Of a DNA stretch of 64,000 nucleotides, positions 8,690 through 17,462 are shown piece by piece (position 1 is the stretch's first letter; every line of letters begins with the position of its first letter). This DNA comes from Planctomycetota bacterium (GTDB lineage: Bacteria; Planctomycetota; UBA1135; JACQFD01), in the NCBI GenBank assembly GCA_016200225.1, contig JACQFD010000021.1, forward strand, positions 372,001 through 436,000, written 5' to 3'. The notes below the pieces were generated by a model. It was not told the origin of the DNA. It did not search any database and saw only the letters and a program-made list of their open reading frames with translations. The position numbers and the translations under genes are program-made.

Positions 8690-9465
8690 TCGACGCGCAC
8701 GCGCACGTCGGCGATCCGAAATTCGATAACGATCGCGGCGCCGCGCTCGATCGCGCCGCCGCGGCGGGACTCGGCGCGATCGTTTGCGTCGGCCAGAATA
8801 CAGATACGGCGAGGCGCGCGCTCGCGGTGAAACGCGGCGGACATCCGAAATTGAAATTAGCCGCGACCGCCGGACTCCATCCGCACGAAGCCGCGAACGC
8901 CGCGGCCGAGCTGCCGGCGCTGCTCGAACTCGCGAAACTCCCGGAGATCGACGCGGTCGGCGAAACCGGCCTCGATTTTTATTATAATCATTCGCCGCGC
9001 GACGCGCAGCGCGACGCGTTTCGCTGGCATTTGGACATCGCCAAAAAATTGCACAAACCCGTCGTCGTCCACGTGCGCGACGCGCATCCGGAGGCGCTCG
9101 AAGATATTACGAAAGCCGGGCCGGATGCGATTTGTATGATTCACTGTTTCACCGGCGGCCCGGCGGAGGCGCGCAAGTATCTCGACCTCGGATGTTATAT
9201 ATCATTTTCCGGGATTCTAACTTTTCCGACGGCCGCGGCGATCCGCGAAGCCGCGCGCATCGTGCCGGAGGATCGGCTGCTCGTCGAAACGGACTGCCCG
9301 TTCTTGTCGCCGGAGGGATTTCGCGGCAAACGTTGCGAACCGGCGTTTATTATCAACACCGCGCGCGTGCTCGCGGAAGTTCGCGGAACCGCCGTCGAAG
9401 CGGTCGACGCGTGCACCTCGCGGAATGCAATGAAACTATTCTTTAACGATCGGCCGCCGCTTTAA
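8686..9465 (+). CDS. tatD: TatD-family metal-dependent hydrolase (DNase)
   Basis: The 259-residue TIM-barrel protein matches the TatD family in length and motifs: D3AH5AH7 metal pair near the N-terminus, TAGLHPHEA, VGETGLDFYYNHSP with the bridging glutamate, VVHVRDAH, MIHCFTGG and the final LVETDCPFLSP aspartate. TatD enzymes are cytoplasmic 3'-5' exonucleases acting in DNA or RNA quality control. The start overlaps the stop of the HEAT-repeat gene by four bases (ATGA), which indicates translational coupling. It ends 6 bases from the 3' end of the decayed lipoprotein gene on the other strand. Two TatD signature regions are intact, so it should be active. Confidence 0.93.
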   Translation: MIDAHAHVGDPKFDNDRGAALDRAAAAGLGAIVCVGQNTDTARRALAVKRGGHPKLKLAATAGLHPHEAANAAAELPALLELAKLPEIDAVGETGLDFYYNHSPRDAQRDAFRWHLDIAKKLHKPVVVHVRDAHPEALEDITKAGPDAICMIHCFTGGPAEARKYLDLGCYISFSGILTFPTAAAIREAARIVPEDRLLVETDCPFLSPEGFRGKRCEPAFIINTARVLAEVRGTAVEAVDACTSRNAMKLFFNDRPPL

Positions 9466-9471
9466 TTAATA

Positions 9472-12066
9472 TTAGCAACGTGTCTTTCCGCGGATGGCGA
9501 TTTTATCGATTCCGATGAAAGCCGGATTCGCAACCGAAGTCGCGCGCGAGAACACGACTACAAATCGAACGAACTTCGGATTTGCCTCCGTAAGTGTAGT
9601 GACTTGATCCGTCCACGGCGTGCGCGCCGCCGGATCCGGCTGTCCGAATGTGTCGGCCTGAGTTCCTTGGAAAAGAACCCGGACCGGAAGCGTTCCACCC
9701 GCGGCGAACGATTGTGTTAACACCTGATTTAAACTGACGTCGTCCTGACGAAGCGTGGCGGGACCGCCCGTCGTTTGAATAAACAAATCGTAGCCGATTA
9801 ATTTTATAAACGAGCCCGACCCCGGAGGAATCGCAAACCAGCCTGACTCCGCGCCGCTGAAATCGGCCGCCGCAATGTTAATTCCAGTGTAGGGCGACGA
9901 ATGGCTGGAAGTCTGCACGGCGGGCGTGAACGCCGCGTCGAGATTCGTATTCGCGGATGATTGATAATGCCAGCGGCCGTTGCCGCCGTCGCCGCCGCGC
10001 AGGCGGAAGGGAATATTTGTTGCAATTCCGGGGAATATGAATTTTGATAGAAACGCCTTTGCCGCAGTTGTAGCATTTGCGGCGGATGGAAGGCGGCCGT
10101 CGCCGCCGATTCCGCCATTTACAGAAACAGAGGCGGGAGCCAGCGAAATCGCGCCGTTCGATTGTATCAATACCGCGCCGCCGCCGCCCGCGCCGCACGG
10201 CGCCATCGACTGGCCCCAGAGTTTCCCAGCTGTAAAGTTATCGAGGCTAAGTTGGCAGGCAGGCAGCGCCGTGCAATTCGGATGGTCCATATGATCGCCG
10301 CCGTCGCCGCCGGCGCCGGGACGCAACATTGAAAAGTTGCCGACGCCATCGGATCCAAATTGTGTCGGTTCCGCTCCGAAAATTCCCTCCACGCCGCCCG
10401 TGCCCGTCGGCGGCGATGGATAGTATGGGAAGACGTTGCTGGCCGGCGGATTTGATGGAATCGTGCCCGAAACTGTGGTCCACAGCGGAACGGTCTTTTT
10501 GTTAGCTCCACTGATTCCGCAAGTTGCCGTAACCGCGGATTCCTGACACCAGGTTCCTACAGTTCCATCTTCAAAATAACTGGCACCGCCGCCGGCTGGG
10601 GCGCCCATTTGTATACTATAAAAGTTCGGCGTCGTACCTGTTGCCTGCGGGAAAATGCCATCGCAAACCGAGTTGCCCGAACCGTTACAACCTACGGCAA
10701 CACAACCGTCATAATTCACGCCGCTGCCAAATCCGTAGGGCGCCGGCACCGTCAAACTGTTCAATGCATATAGGATTTGACCGCTAACATTGAACACCGG
10801 AACGGCGGGCGTGCCCGCGCCGCCGGTTGCTACAGTTCCCAGGGATCCGGGAAACAGGCTTGCATCAATTCCATTCGCGCCGTCGAATGATTGAAATCCG
10901 GCGGCGGTCACGGACGTTTGTCCGGGAATGTTAATCGCGAGGTCGCCGCCGTGTCCGCCGTCCCCGCCGAGCGGGCCGCCACGACCACCCGGCTTTCCGA
11001 CCGGATATTGAGGAAACAGCGCACACCCGGTCGAGCCGCCCGCCCAGCCGCTGATGGCGGATCCTTCAAGAGTATTCTTGAGCATGCATGAAATATTAAT
11101 TCCCGCGAATGTTGCCTTGTCGGAATTCGATGCGCTTCGACTCCCGGGATTTCCGCCAACGTCGAGCGTTCCTTGAATATTTACTTTTCCGCGGACATAG
11201 ATGCGCGCCGGCGCGCCGGGACCGTCAAATCGAAGCGTATTGGTTGGATTGAGTATCTGTAGCGTCGAAAATTGAAAAACGCCGTCTGTAACAGTAATGG
11301 GCACACTTGTATTCTGCGAATTGCCCGGGAACGCGTCTTCATTTGTATTCGTTCCAAAGTCTTCGACAATATCAAATGTCTTCTGAAGGTCGCACGGCAA
11401 TGCAACAATACTAGTCGCGGTCGGTGTGCGTGCGGCGAGCGGAGTCGTCGTCGTCGTTACGCCGGGCGGCCCCGGAACGACGTCCACGACCTTGCCGTTA
11501 ACGGAGAAATTTTGTTGCATTCGCGTCGAATTGACGCGACCCGCGGTCGACAGAATGGCCGTTCAGGGCGAATTTGGAATCGTGATTCGGTACGTCCTGC
11601 CGGGCTTGAATCCATGGCGAACGTTACCATTGGAATCGAAGGATACTTCGGGCGTGAAAATAATAGTATTGCCCGACACGAGGCGTTGTCCCGCGGGTTC
11701 GGCTCCGTCGCCGGAGGCATCGACCTCGAGAATCTGTAATGTTTCCGATGTTACAGTATCCGGACGGACCGGTTCGTTAAATATAAACGAAAGGGATTGC
11801 GATTGCGCGATACAGTTCGAACGGCCTTCGCCGGAGGAATCCCCAAGCGAATGCGACGCGAGTTGGAAAGGCGCGGTTCCCGACGCCGCGCCGTCGAGTG
11901 GCGGCTTGTCGCCGCCCCGGCCGCAACCGGCGATTGAGGCTGCAAAAACCGTCGCGCCCGAAATTGCTACAAATCGCAGAAAGGCTCGCGCCGTGTGCGC
12001 AATGTCGGCTTTGGAATGATCGTGTAACCTGGACGCCGGCGAATTTGAATTCAGATATGCGACCAT
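9472..12066 (-). pseudogene. Decayed copy (A') of the giant Gly-rich lipoprotein, with an in-frame stop
   Basis: A single frame runs from ATG 12066 to the stop at 9472, interrupted only by TGA at 11563-11565. Upstream of it lie a lipobox (SIAGC) and one Ig-like domain up to YRITIPNSP. Downstream the frame continues with TAILSTAGRVNSTRMQQ, aligning residue for residue with the TAIQSTSGHVNTTAIQQ of copy A. Relative to copy A, the second Ig domain is missing, as is the block between FSMLRPGAGG and GGDHMDHP; both losses keep the frame. The rest is highly similar. A methionine after the stop could restart a 682-residue protein, but it would have no signal peptide. Most likely a pseudogene; a sequencing error at one base pair is the alternative. 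Confidence 0.8.
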
Positions 12067-12267
12067 GTTTCTCCACCGGAGTTCGGTACGGATTCGTGTC
12101 GTTATGGACAGCTCGAAACTGCCTCCGGATCACGCGCCGGGGCTATTCGGCCGGCGTCCATATTCGCGTGCGCTCGCCCAGTAACCCGGAGTTTCTATCC
12201 CGCTGGGCATATCTCAATTCAGGATTCCGCCGCACCGACCCATGCTCGCGCTCGTCAACGCGCAGCG

Positions 12268-12990
12268 CTAATTAACATTTGTCCACAATTCGCCGTCCAT
12301 GCCCAGTTTGTTGGGCGCGGTGGCGGCCGTCGGCTGTTTTATTAGATTTGGAATGCCGCCGGTCGCGAACGCGGCGTCGGGCGGCGGTTCGCTGACGCCG
12401 CTGTACTGGTGTAGCGTATTCTGAGTCTGCAGAATATCGCCTTGTTCGTTAATAAAGAAAACGCGGCTGCCGCTGCTCGAAATACTCACCGGCCACGCGT
12501 AGGCACACCATACAGTTTCGCAACCGTCTGGATCCGGAAAATTAGCAGGATCCGCGCCGCCGTTCGGCGCCTCGGAGACCGCGAGACCGGCCGCGTTCGG
12601 CAGGTATATTTTATAACAATAACCGGTGCGCACGGTTTTACTATTCTTAATATTTCCAAGCGCCGCCGACGCGACGGGCGGCAGCACTTTGACGGTCGGA
12701 GAAATGGCCTGGGCTCCGCCGATGTAGGCGCGAACGAAGTGCGTTCCCGCGAGTTCGCCCAAATATGCATATTCTCCAACGCCGTCTCCGTCTCCGTCGA
12801 TGATCGAGGCCGTCTTCACTTCCGCCTGCGACGAAGATAATTGTCGCATCGTCGAAATCGCCGCCGACTCGTTCGCGGCGCGCCGCGAACTGAGGAGATT
12901 CGGCACGGCGAGCGCCGCGATGATAGCAATAATCGTGACGACGATTAATAATTCTACAAGTGTAAATCCGCTGCGCTGTTGCCGTTTCAT
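12268..12990 (-). CDS. Type II/IV pseudopilin (paralogue 2)
   Basis: From the ATG at 12990 the protein has 240 residues; GGAGAG six to ten bases upstream supports this start over the open frame extending to 13131. It has a classic class III signal: KRQQRSG^FTLVELLIVV with cleavage after glycine, N-methylated Phe+1, Glu+5 and a 25-residue hydrophobic helix. The C-terminal domain shares with its neighbour the blocks YIGGAQAISPTVK, WCAYAWPV, a VFFINEQGD strand and a final WTNV. The pair lies downstream of pilC and a TPR gene, so both are probably processed by the prepilin peptidase at 21896-23062 and assembled by this locus. Whether they form a pilus or a secretion pseudopilus is not clear. Confidence 0.9.
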   Translation of the reverse strand: MKRQQRSGFTLVELLIVVTIIAIIAALAVPNLLSSRRAANESAAISTMRQLSSSQAEVKTASIIDGDGDGVGEYAYLGELAGTHFVRAYIGGAQAISPTVKVLPPVASAALGNIKNSKTVRTGYCYKIYLPNAAGLAVSEAPNGGADPANFPDPDGCETVWCAYAWPVSISSSGSRVFFINEQGDILQTQNTLHQYSGVSEPPPDAAFATGGIPNLIKQPTAATAPNKLGMDGELWTNVN

Positions 12991-13063
12991 GGATGTCTCT
13001 CCAAGTTCCCTTATCGTCGCCGCGCGGTCGGAGTCTTGAAGATTTCGCGAATCATTATTATTC

Positions 13064-13097
13064 AAAAAAAACAGAGGGCGGGTTTCCCCGCCCTCTG
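13064..13097 (-). terminator. Rho-independent terminator between the two pseudopilin genes
   Basis: An 11-bp perfect GC-rich stem (13072-13082/13087-13097, 4-base loop) is followed on the minus strand by eight T residues. A second AT-rich hairpin (TTTTGCT/AGCAAAA, 13115-13132) lies between it and the pseudopilin 1 stop. The two pseudopilin genes are therefore partly uncoupled. Confidence 0.9.
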
Positions 13098-13147
13098 CAT
13101 CGATAACAAGCCCGGTTTTGCTAAATAGCAAAAAGGGCCGCCTATTC

Positions 13148-13882
13148 TTACTGAACGTTCGACCAGGCTTCGCCGTCCTTGCCCGTCTTGTTGGCGTTCG
13201 TCACCGCGAGCGCGACGTTAACGATCGTGAGCGCGGGCGCGACCGAGGCGGTATCAAACGCCGCATCGGCCACCGGCATCACGGTCGTGCCGTTGTAGCT
13301 CATAACAACATTCTGGCACTGCAAAACGTCGCCCTGTTGATTGACGAAGAAAGCGCGCTTTCCGCTGTTGCCGCGGTTGATCGGCCACGCGTATGCGCAC
13401 CAAGTCGTTTCACAATAATCCGGCAGAATGTTAGCAACATTGAGCGCCGCGCCGCCTGTTGCGTCTTCGGCGAGACCTTTTCCGGCCGTATCGGGAAGAT
13501 AAATTCTAAACATATATCCCGAACGGCTGACGTTGCTGCCGGCGACGTTTCCAAACGCTCCGGACAGAACCGGAGGAGAAATCTTAACAGTCGGGCTGAT
13601 CGCCTGGGCGCCGCCGATGTATGCGCGAACGAACTTCGAACCCGAGAGCTCGGCAAAGAAGCCGTATTCTCCCGTGCCGTCGCCGTCGCCGTCAATCACG
13701 CCCGACGCCTGGCACTGGGCCTGCGCGGACGCGAGGTTTCTTAATGTTGCAATCGCGGCCGTTTCGTTGGCGGAAAGGCGCGCGGACAAAAGATTGGGAA
13801 TGGCGATCGAGGCAATAATCGCAATGATAGCCACTACGATCATGAGTTCGATCAACGTAAAACCTTGGTTACGACTCTTCAT
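13148..13882 (-). CDS. Type II/IV pseudopilin (paralogue 1)
   Basis: The 244-residue protein starts with MKSRNQG^FTLIELMIVV, a textbook type IV prepilin leader with Glu+5. The ATG at 13882 is preceded by AGGAGAG. The globular domain has the same blocks as paralogue 2: a DGDGDGTGEYGFFAEL stretch, YIGGAQAISPTVK, WCAYAWPI, AFFVNQQGDV and the C-terminal WSNV. The acidic DGDGDG stretch may bind calcium, as in some T2SS major pseudopilins, but this is inference. A strong terminator follows the stop, so expression may exceed or differ from that of paralogue 2. It probably is the major subunit because it is closest to the assembly genes. Confidence 0.92.
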   Translation of the reverse strand: MKSRNQGFTLIELMIVVAIIAIIASIAIPNLLSARLSANETAAIATLRNLASAQAQCQASGVIDGDGDGTGEYGFFAELSGSKFVRAYIGGAQAISPTVKISPPVLSGAFGNVAGSNVSRSGYMFRIYLPDTAGKGLAEDATGGAALNVANILPDYCETTWCAYAWPINRGNSGKRAFFVNQQGDVLQCQNVVMSYNGTTVMPVADAAFDTASVAPALTIVNVALAVTNANKTGKDGEAWSNVQ

Positions 13883-13958
13883 TGAAGCTTCTCTCCTTTT
13901 AAATTTTCGCGAAACCCTTCTTATGAATTTCGCGGATTGGTTGCACGAATTTGTAAGA

Positions 13959-14810
13959 TCACCGATTCTTAACGAAAATGAGTTCCTGAATGTCTTCGGG
14001 GAGGACCCCCCGTTGACTATTGTATCGCTGTCTGATTGTCTCCCAGAAATCCGCGTCGGCCGCCATGACTTTCGAAAGTGACTTTCGAGAATTCACCGGA
14101 AGCATACGCAACTCTTTCACAGCGTTATCGTCCTGCCCGCGTTCGAACTTTAGTTTCGCGGATTCGTAATATGCATTCGGATTGGAAGTTTTTTCCAATT
14201 GTTCATAGATGACGAGAGCGCTGTCTGCTTTTCCGCAGGCCGCGAGGCGCGAAGCCGCGGATAATTGAAGACTTGCATCGGCGCCGGCGGTCTCCACGCC
14301 CGCGTTTTGGTAGTCTCCGAGGGCGCCCGCGAGATCGCCTGCGGCCTCGCGGACGACGCCGCGCACATAGAAAAATTTAACATAACCCGCGCTGACTTCG
14401 GGGGCGAATTCATCTTGTAAACATTTCAGCGCCGCGGAGGAATTTCCTCTGCGCGAATACTCGAGCGCGAGCGCGACGCGAATTTCCGCTTCCATTTCGC
14501 GCTGATGATCGCAAAGCCCGAGCGCTTTTTTGTAACATTCGAATGCGCCGTCGAAATCGTTTTTTGCATTTCGACAATGGGCGTTGATCAGCAGCGCGAA
14601 TAAGTTATCCGGATCGTGTTGGAGCACGGCGCCCGACTTTTCGAGCGCCGTGTCGAACATGCCGAATTGCATTTCCATCTGCGCGCACGAAAGCGTCGTG
14701 TCGTCGCCGGCGGCCGGATTGTAAATCCAACCCGCGTACGCGAGCGTTCCGGCGGCGCAGACGGCCGCAAGATAGAACGGTATTCTTATATATGTTTTAT
14801 TAAATTTCAT
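13959..14810 (-). CDS. TPR protein with N-terminal membrane anchor
   Basis: The ATG at 14810 is chosen (a TTG at 14816 would overlap the pilC stop). About 283 residues: a hydrophobic segment near 8-28, then repeated 34-residue helix pairs with TPR spacing (MFDTALEKSGAVLQHDPDN, DFDGAFECYKKAL, NSSAALKCL, DLAGALGDYQNAG, KADSALVIYEQLE). It is packed directly behind pilC and before the pseudopilins. That position is typical of accessory assembly proteins such as PilF-like lipoproteins, but no lipobox is present here. Likely an inner-membrane, periplasm-facing scaffold of the pilus or secretion machine. Confidence 0.85.
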   Translation of the reverse strand: MKFNKTYIRIPFYLAAVCAAGTLAYAGWIYNPAAGDDTTLSCAQMEMQFGMFDTALEKSGAVLQHDPDNLFALLINAHCRNAKNDFDGAFECYKKALGLCDHQREMEAEIRVALALEYSRRGNSSAALKCLQDEFAPEVSAGYVKFFYVRGVVREAAGDLAGALGDYQNAGVETAGADASLQLSAASRLAACGKADSALVIYEQLEKTSNPNAYYESAKLKFERGQDDNAVKELRMLPVNSRKSLSKVMAADADFWETIRQRYNSQRGVLPEDIQELIFVKNR

Positions 14811-14812
14811 TT

Positions 14813-16045
14813 TCAATGCGAGGTTGCGAGCTGTTCCTGCAACTTGAATATCGGGAGGAAGACCGCGAGCACGATACCGCCTACTACAAATCCCATGACG
14901 CCGATCAACAGCGGTTCGATCATCGACGTGAGTCCCTTCACGGCGGCCTCCACTTGCTGATCGTAGAAATGTGCAATTTTCTCGAGAAGCGCGTCGAGCG
15001 CGCCCGTGCGTTCGCCGATGGAGATCATTTTTACTACCATTGGCGGGAATACTTTAGCTTCCGAAAGCGGCCCCGAAAGCGTTTGTCCCTGGCGGACGCT
15101 TTCGCGGGCGTTCAATACGGCTTTCGCGATCACGCGATTGCCCGCGGTCTGCGCCACGATTTCCATCGCGGAGAGGATCGGAACGCCCGACTTGATTAGC
15201 GTCGAGAATGTACGCGAGAATCTCGAGAGAGCGACTTTACTGAAAAGCGAGCCGAAAATCGGCATTCTTAATAATGTCGCGTCGCAAATGTACGCTCCCT
15301 TCGTCGTGCGTTTGAATGTAATCAATCCGAATATCGCGCCGCCGATGAGTCCGAATATTATATACCAATAATTCTTACAGAAAAAAGCGCAGTCCATTAC
15401 AAATAACGTCAGCGCCGGCAGCTTGATGTCGAGACTGTCGAAGACCGGCTTGAACTGCGGCACGATTCCTATCATTAAGAATGCGGCGATGCCGAACACC
15501 AGACACAACGAGATCACCGGATAGGTCATCGCGCTCTTCACTTCGCGCACGAGCTGCGCGCTCGCTTCCTGATATTCCGCGAGACGAATCAAGATCTGGT
15601 CGAGTTGGCCGGATACTTCGCCGGCGCGGACCATATTTACATATAATTCGGGAAACGCGCGCGGATACTTTTCGAGCGCCTTCGAGAGATCGATGCCGCC
15701 GCGCACCGAATCGACGACGCCCGTGAGCACGACGCGAAAACCGGGCGACTCGGCCTGATCTTTTTGTATTTCAAGCGCCTCCAGAATCGGAATGCCCGCG
15801 CCGACCATCGTCGAAAGCTGGCGAGTAAATATAACTAATTCTTCGCCTTTGACTCCCGGACGGGCGGCCCTTCCGAAGAGTCCTTTCTTTATTTCGTTTC
15901 CGCCCGCGGCGGCCGACGTCATGTCGACAACGGTAAGATTCTTTTTCTTTAGTTCGGTGATTGCGTCGTTCCTCGATTTTGCGCTGATGGATCCCGTCGA
16001 AGTGGTTCCGGCGAAGTCGCGGGCTTTGTATTTAAAACTTGGCAT
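14813..16045 (-). CDS. pilC: Type IV pilus/T2SS inner-membrane platform protein PilC/GspF
   Basis: The 410-residue protein has the family's usual length and the two-copy T2SSF layout. An N-terminal cytoplasmic YKARDFAGTTSTGSI region is followed by the first T2SSF domain (about 75-195, with GGIDLSKALEKYP). Two membrane segments (about 175-195 and 215-250) follow, then a second T2SSF domain (about 275-395, with GQTLSGPLSEAKVFPP) and a final membrane helix. Start ATG 16045 has AAAGGAG upstream. It links the cytoplasmic ATPases to pseudopilin assembly. The gene lies downstream of the PilT and PilB-like genes, 28 bases after the latter. Confidence 0.95.
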   Translation of the reverse strand: MPSFKYKARDFAGTTSTGSISAKSRNDAITELKKKNLTVVDMTSAAAGGNEIKKGLFGRAARPGVKGEELVIFTRQLSTMVGAGIPILEALEIQKDQAESPGFRVVLTGVVDSVRGGIDLSKALEKYPRAFPELYVNMVRAGEVSGQLDQILIRLAEYQEASAQLVREVKSAMTYPVISLCLVFGIAAFLMIGIVPQFKPVFDSLDIKLPALTLFVMDCAFFCKNYWYIIFGLIGGAIFGLITFKRTTKGAYICDATLLRMPIFGSLFSKVALSRFSRTFSTLIKSGVPILSAMEIVAQTAGNRVIAKAVLNARESVRQGQTLSGPLSEAKVFPPMVVKMISIGERTGALDALLEKIAHFYDQQVEAAVKGLTSMIEPLLIGVMGFVVGGIVLAVFLPIFKLQEQLATSH

Positions 16046-16073
16046 GATCGATCTCCTTTTTCGTTAATTATTA

Positions 16074-17462
16074 TTAAGATTGTGGAATTTCACGGGACGA
16101 CGCGCGGTCGAAAACGCGCAGGACTTCGCCAAGCGACGTCCGGCCGGCGGTCGCGGCTGCGAGCGCGTGGCCGAGAAGGATGTCGTGCGTGCGCACGAAG
16201 CCCGCGGGACTTTCGACGCGGATCGCGTCCACGGCGAGAATCTGGTTTTTGTAGCCTTCGACGCACGATTCGCATCCGACGGCTTTGAAATAGCGCACCC
16301 AATCGGAACACTCCGTCGCGCGCCCCAATTGTAGAAAAGTCGCCGCGGCATCCGGATCGCTTTGTTTACATTTCGCGCAAAGCGCGCGCAGAGCCGTGAA
16401 TCGTACAAAAACCGTCGACGCCGCGACGAGTCCTTCCTGGCCGCAGCCGTACATCGCCATGATCCGAAGCGCCGCCGGAAGACTCGCCGCCGGAATCGTC
16501 GTCGCGGCGCTCCAGCCTCCGAGCGCGAGCGTCACCGCGCGGCGCGCGGAAGCGTTATCGATGATCGGCGGCGTAAAATATACATCGCCTTCCTGCGCGA
16601 TGAGCGTCCGCTGCGACGCATCGGCGTTCAATTGTATATTTCGTTGTCCGGGCTCCGCGCGTCCGGGAATGCCGCATGTTACAATTCTCTTTCCGCGCGA
16701 CGCCCATTCGCCGGCCAGCAGGTCAAGGACGTCCGACGCGCCCGTTCCGCGCGACGCGACCACGCAGACGAGGCCGCCTTTGTTCGAATCGAGCGCGAAT
16801 TGTAATGTCTCGCGCGATTCGTCATTTAACAATAATTCGCCAAAACTTAACTTTCCCTCCTCGGGCGCGCAGTGCATCACGAGACAATTGCCGGCGCGGG
16901 TCATGTAACGATCGAATGTTATCGATTCGCCGGTCGGCGCATGCGTCAGAACGAATTCCGTATGATAACGATCCAACAATGGACCGAAATCCGATTTTGG
17001 AACGATGCCGAAATCGAGCGTTCGCGATCCGAGATGCGCCGACACCCTGAATCCTCCGTCGCATTCATCGAAAAAGACCGTACGCAACGATTCCGCGCGC
17101 GCTTTCGCGTAAATTTGTAGTATTCGTTCGGCGTTCGGCTGCGGTCGTGCGATTCGCGCGGCCGCCGGAGCCGCGGCGGATTCTTGTATTTGTAAAGTCT
17201 GCGCGGCGCCGCTCGATTCCGGCGCCGGATGCGAGAAAACGCGATCGAGCGCCTCGAGAATGGAAGCGGCGCCCATATAGGATCCGTCCGCGATCGCCGG
17301 ATCCGACGCGAGTTCGGCCGGCTCCGGATTATTTATGATATCCTGGACCGCGTCGGGCGACTTGGGAACGGCCACGTCGGATATAAACGATTCCAGTTCG
17401 GCCTGTTGAAACAGCCCGCATTCCGAAAGCGCCGCGCGCAGACGGTCCGCTTCGCTCGTCAC
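16074..17462 (-). CDS. Degenerate PilB/GspE-like protein (predicted pseudo-ATPase)
   Basis: Recognised as a PilB/GspE relative by its place between pilT and pilC, by its overall order, and by the tetracysteine zinc motif C362AKC365 ... C397ESC400 followed by GYKNQILAVDAI. In canonical PilB this motif precedes GRIGIYE-type sequence. The ATPase core is ruined. The Walker A position reads ASRGTGASDV (236-245) with no GK[ST]. The Walker B/GEIRD segment is EGDVYFTPPIID. The His box (LxTLHT) reads ATTIPAAS. The N-terminal region is a shortened T2SSE_N-like part plus an Ala/Pro linker. The GTG start overlaps the pilT stop (GTGA, 17459-17462). It may be a structural adaptor, or it may be decaying. 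No intact PilB occurs in the window. Confidence 0.8.
   Translation of the reverse strand: MTSEADRLRAALSECGLFQQAELESFISDVAVPKSPDAVQDIINNPEPAELASDPAIADGSYMGAASILEALDRVFSHPAPESSGAAQTLQIQESAAAPAAARIARPQPNAERILQIYAKARAESLRTVFFDECDGGFRVSAHLGSRTLDFGIVPKSDFGPLLDRYHTEFVLTHAPTGESITFDRYMTRAGNCLVMHCAPEEGKLSFGELLLNDESRETLQFALDSNKGGLVCVVASRGTGASDVLDLLAGEWASRGKRIVTCGIPGRAEPGQRNIQLNADASQRTLIAQEGDVYFTPPIIDNASARRAVTLALGGWSAATTIPAASLPAALRIMAMYGCGQEGLVAASTVFVRFTALRALCAKCKQSDPDAAATFLQLGRATECSDWVRYFKAVGCESCVEGYKNQILAVDAIRVESPAGFVRTHDILLGHALAAATAGRTSLGEVLRVFDRASSREIPQS

Noticed and set aside
11563..11565. TGA inside copy A' as selenocysteine or recoding site
   Set aside because: The aligned residue in copy A is Asn, no SECIS-like hairpin was seen just after it, and TGA ends neighbouring genes normally.
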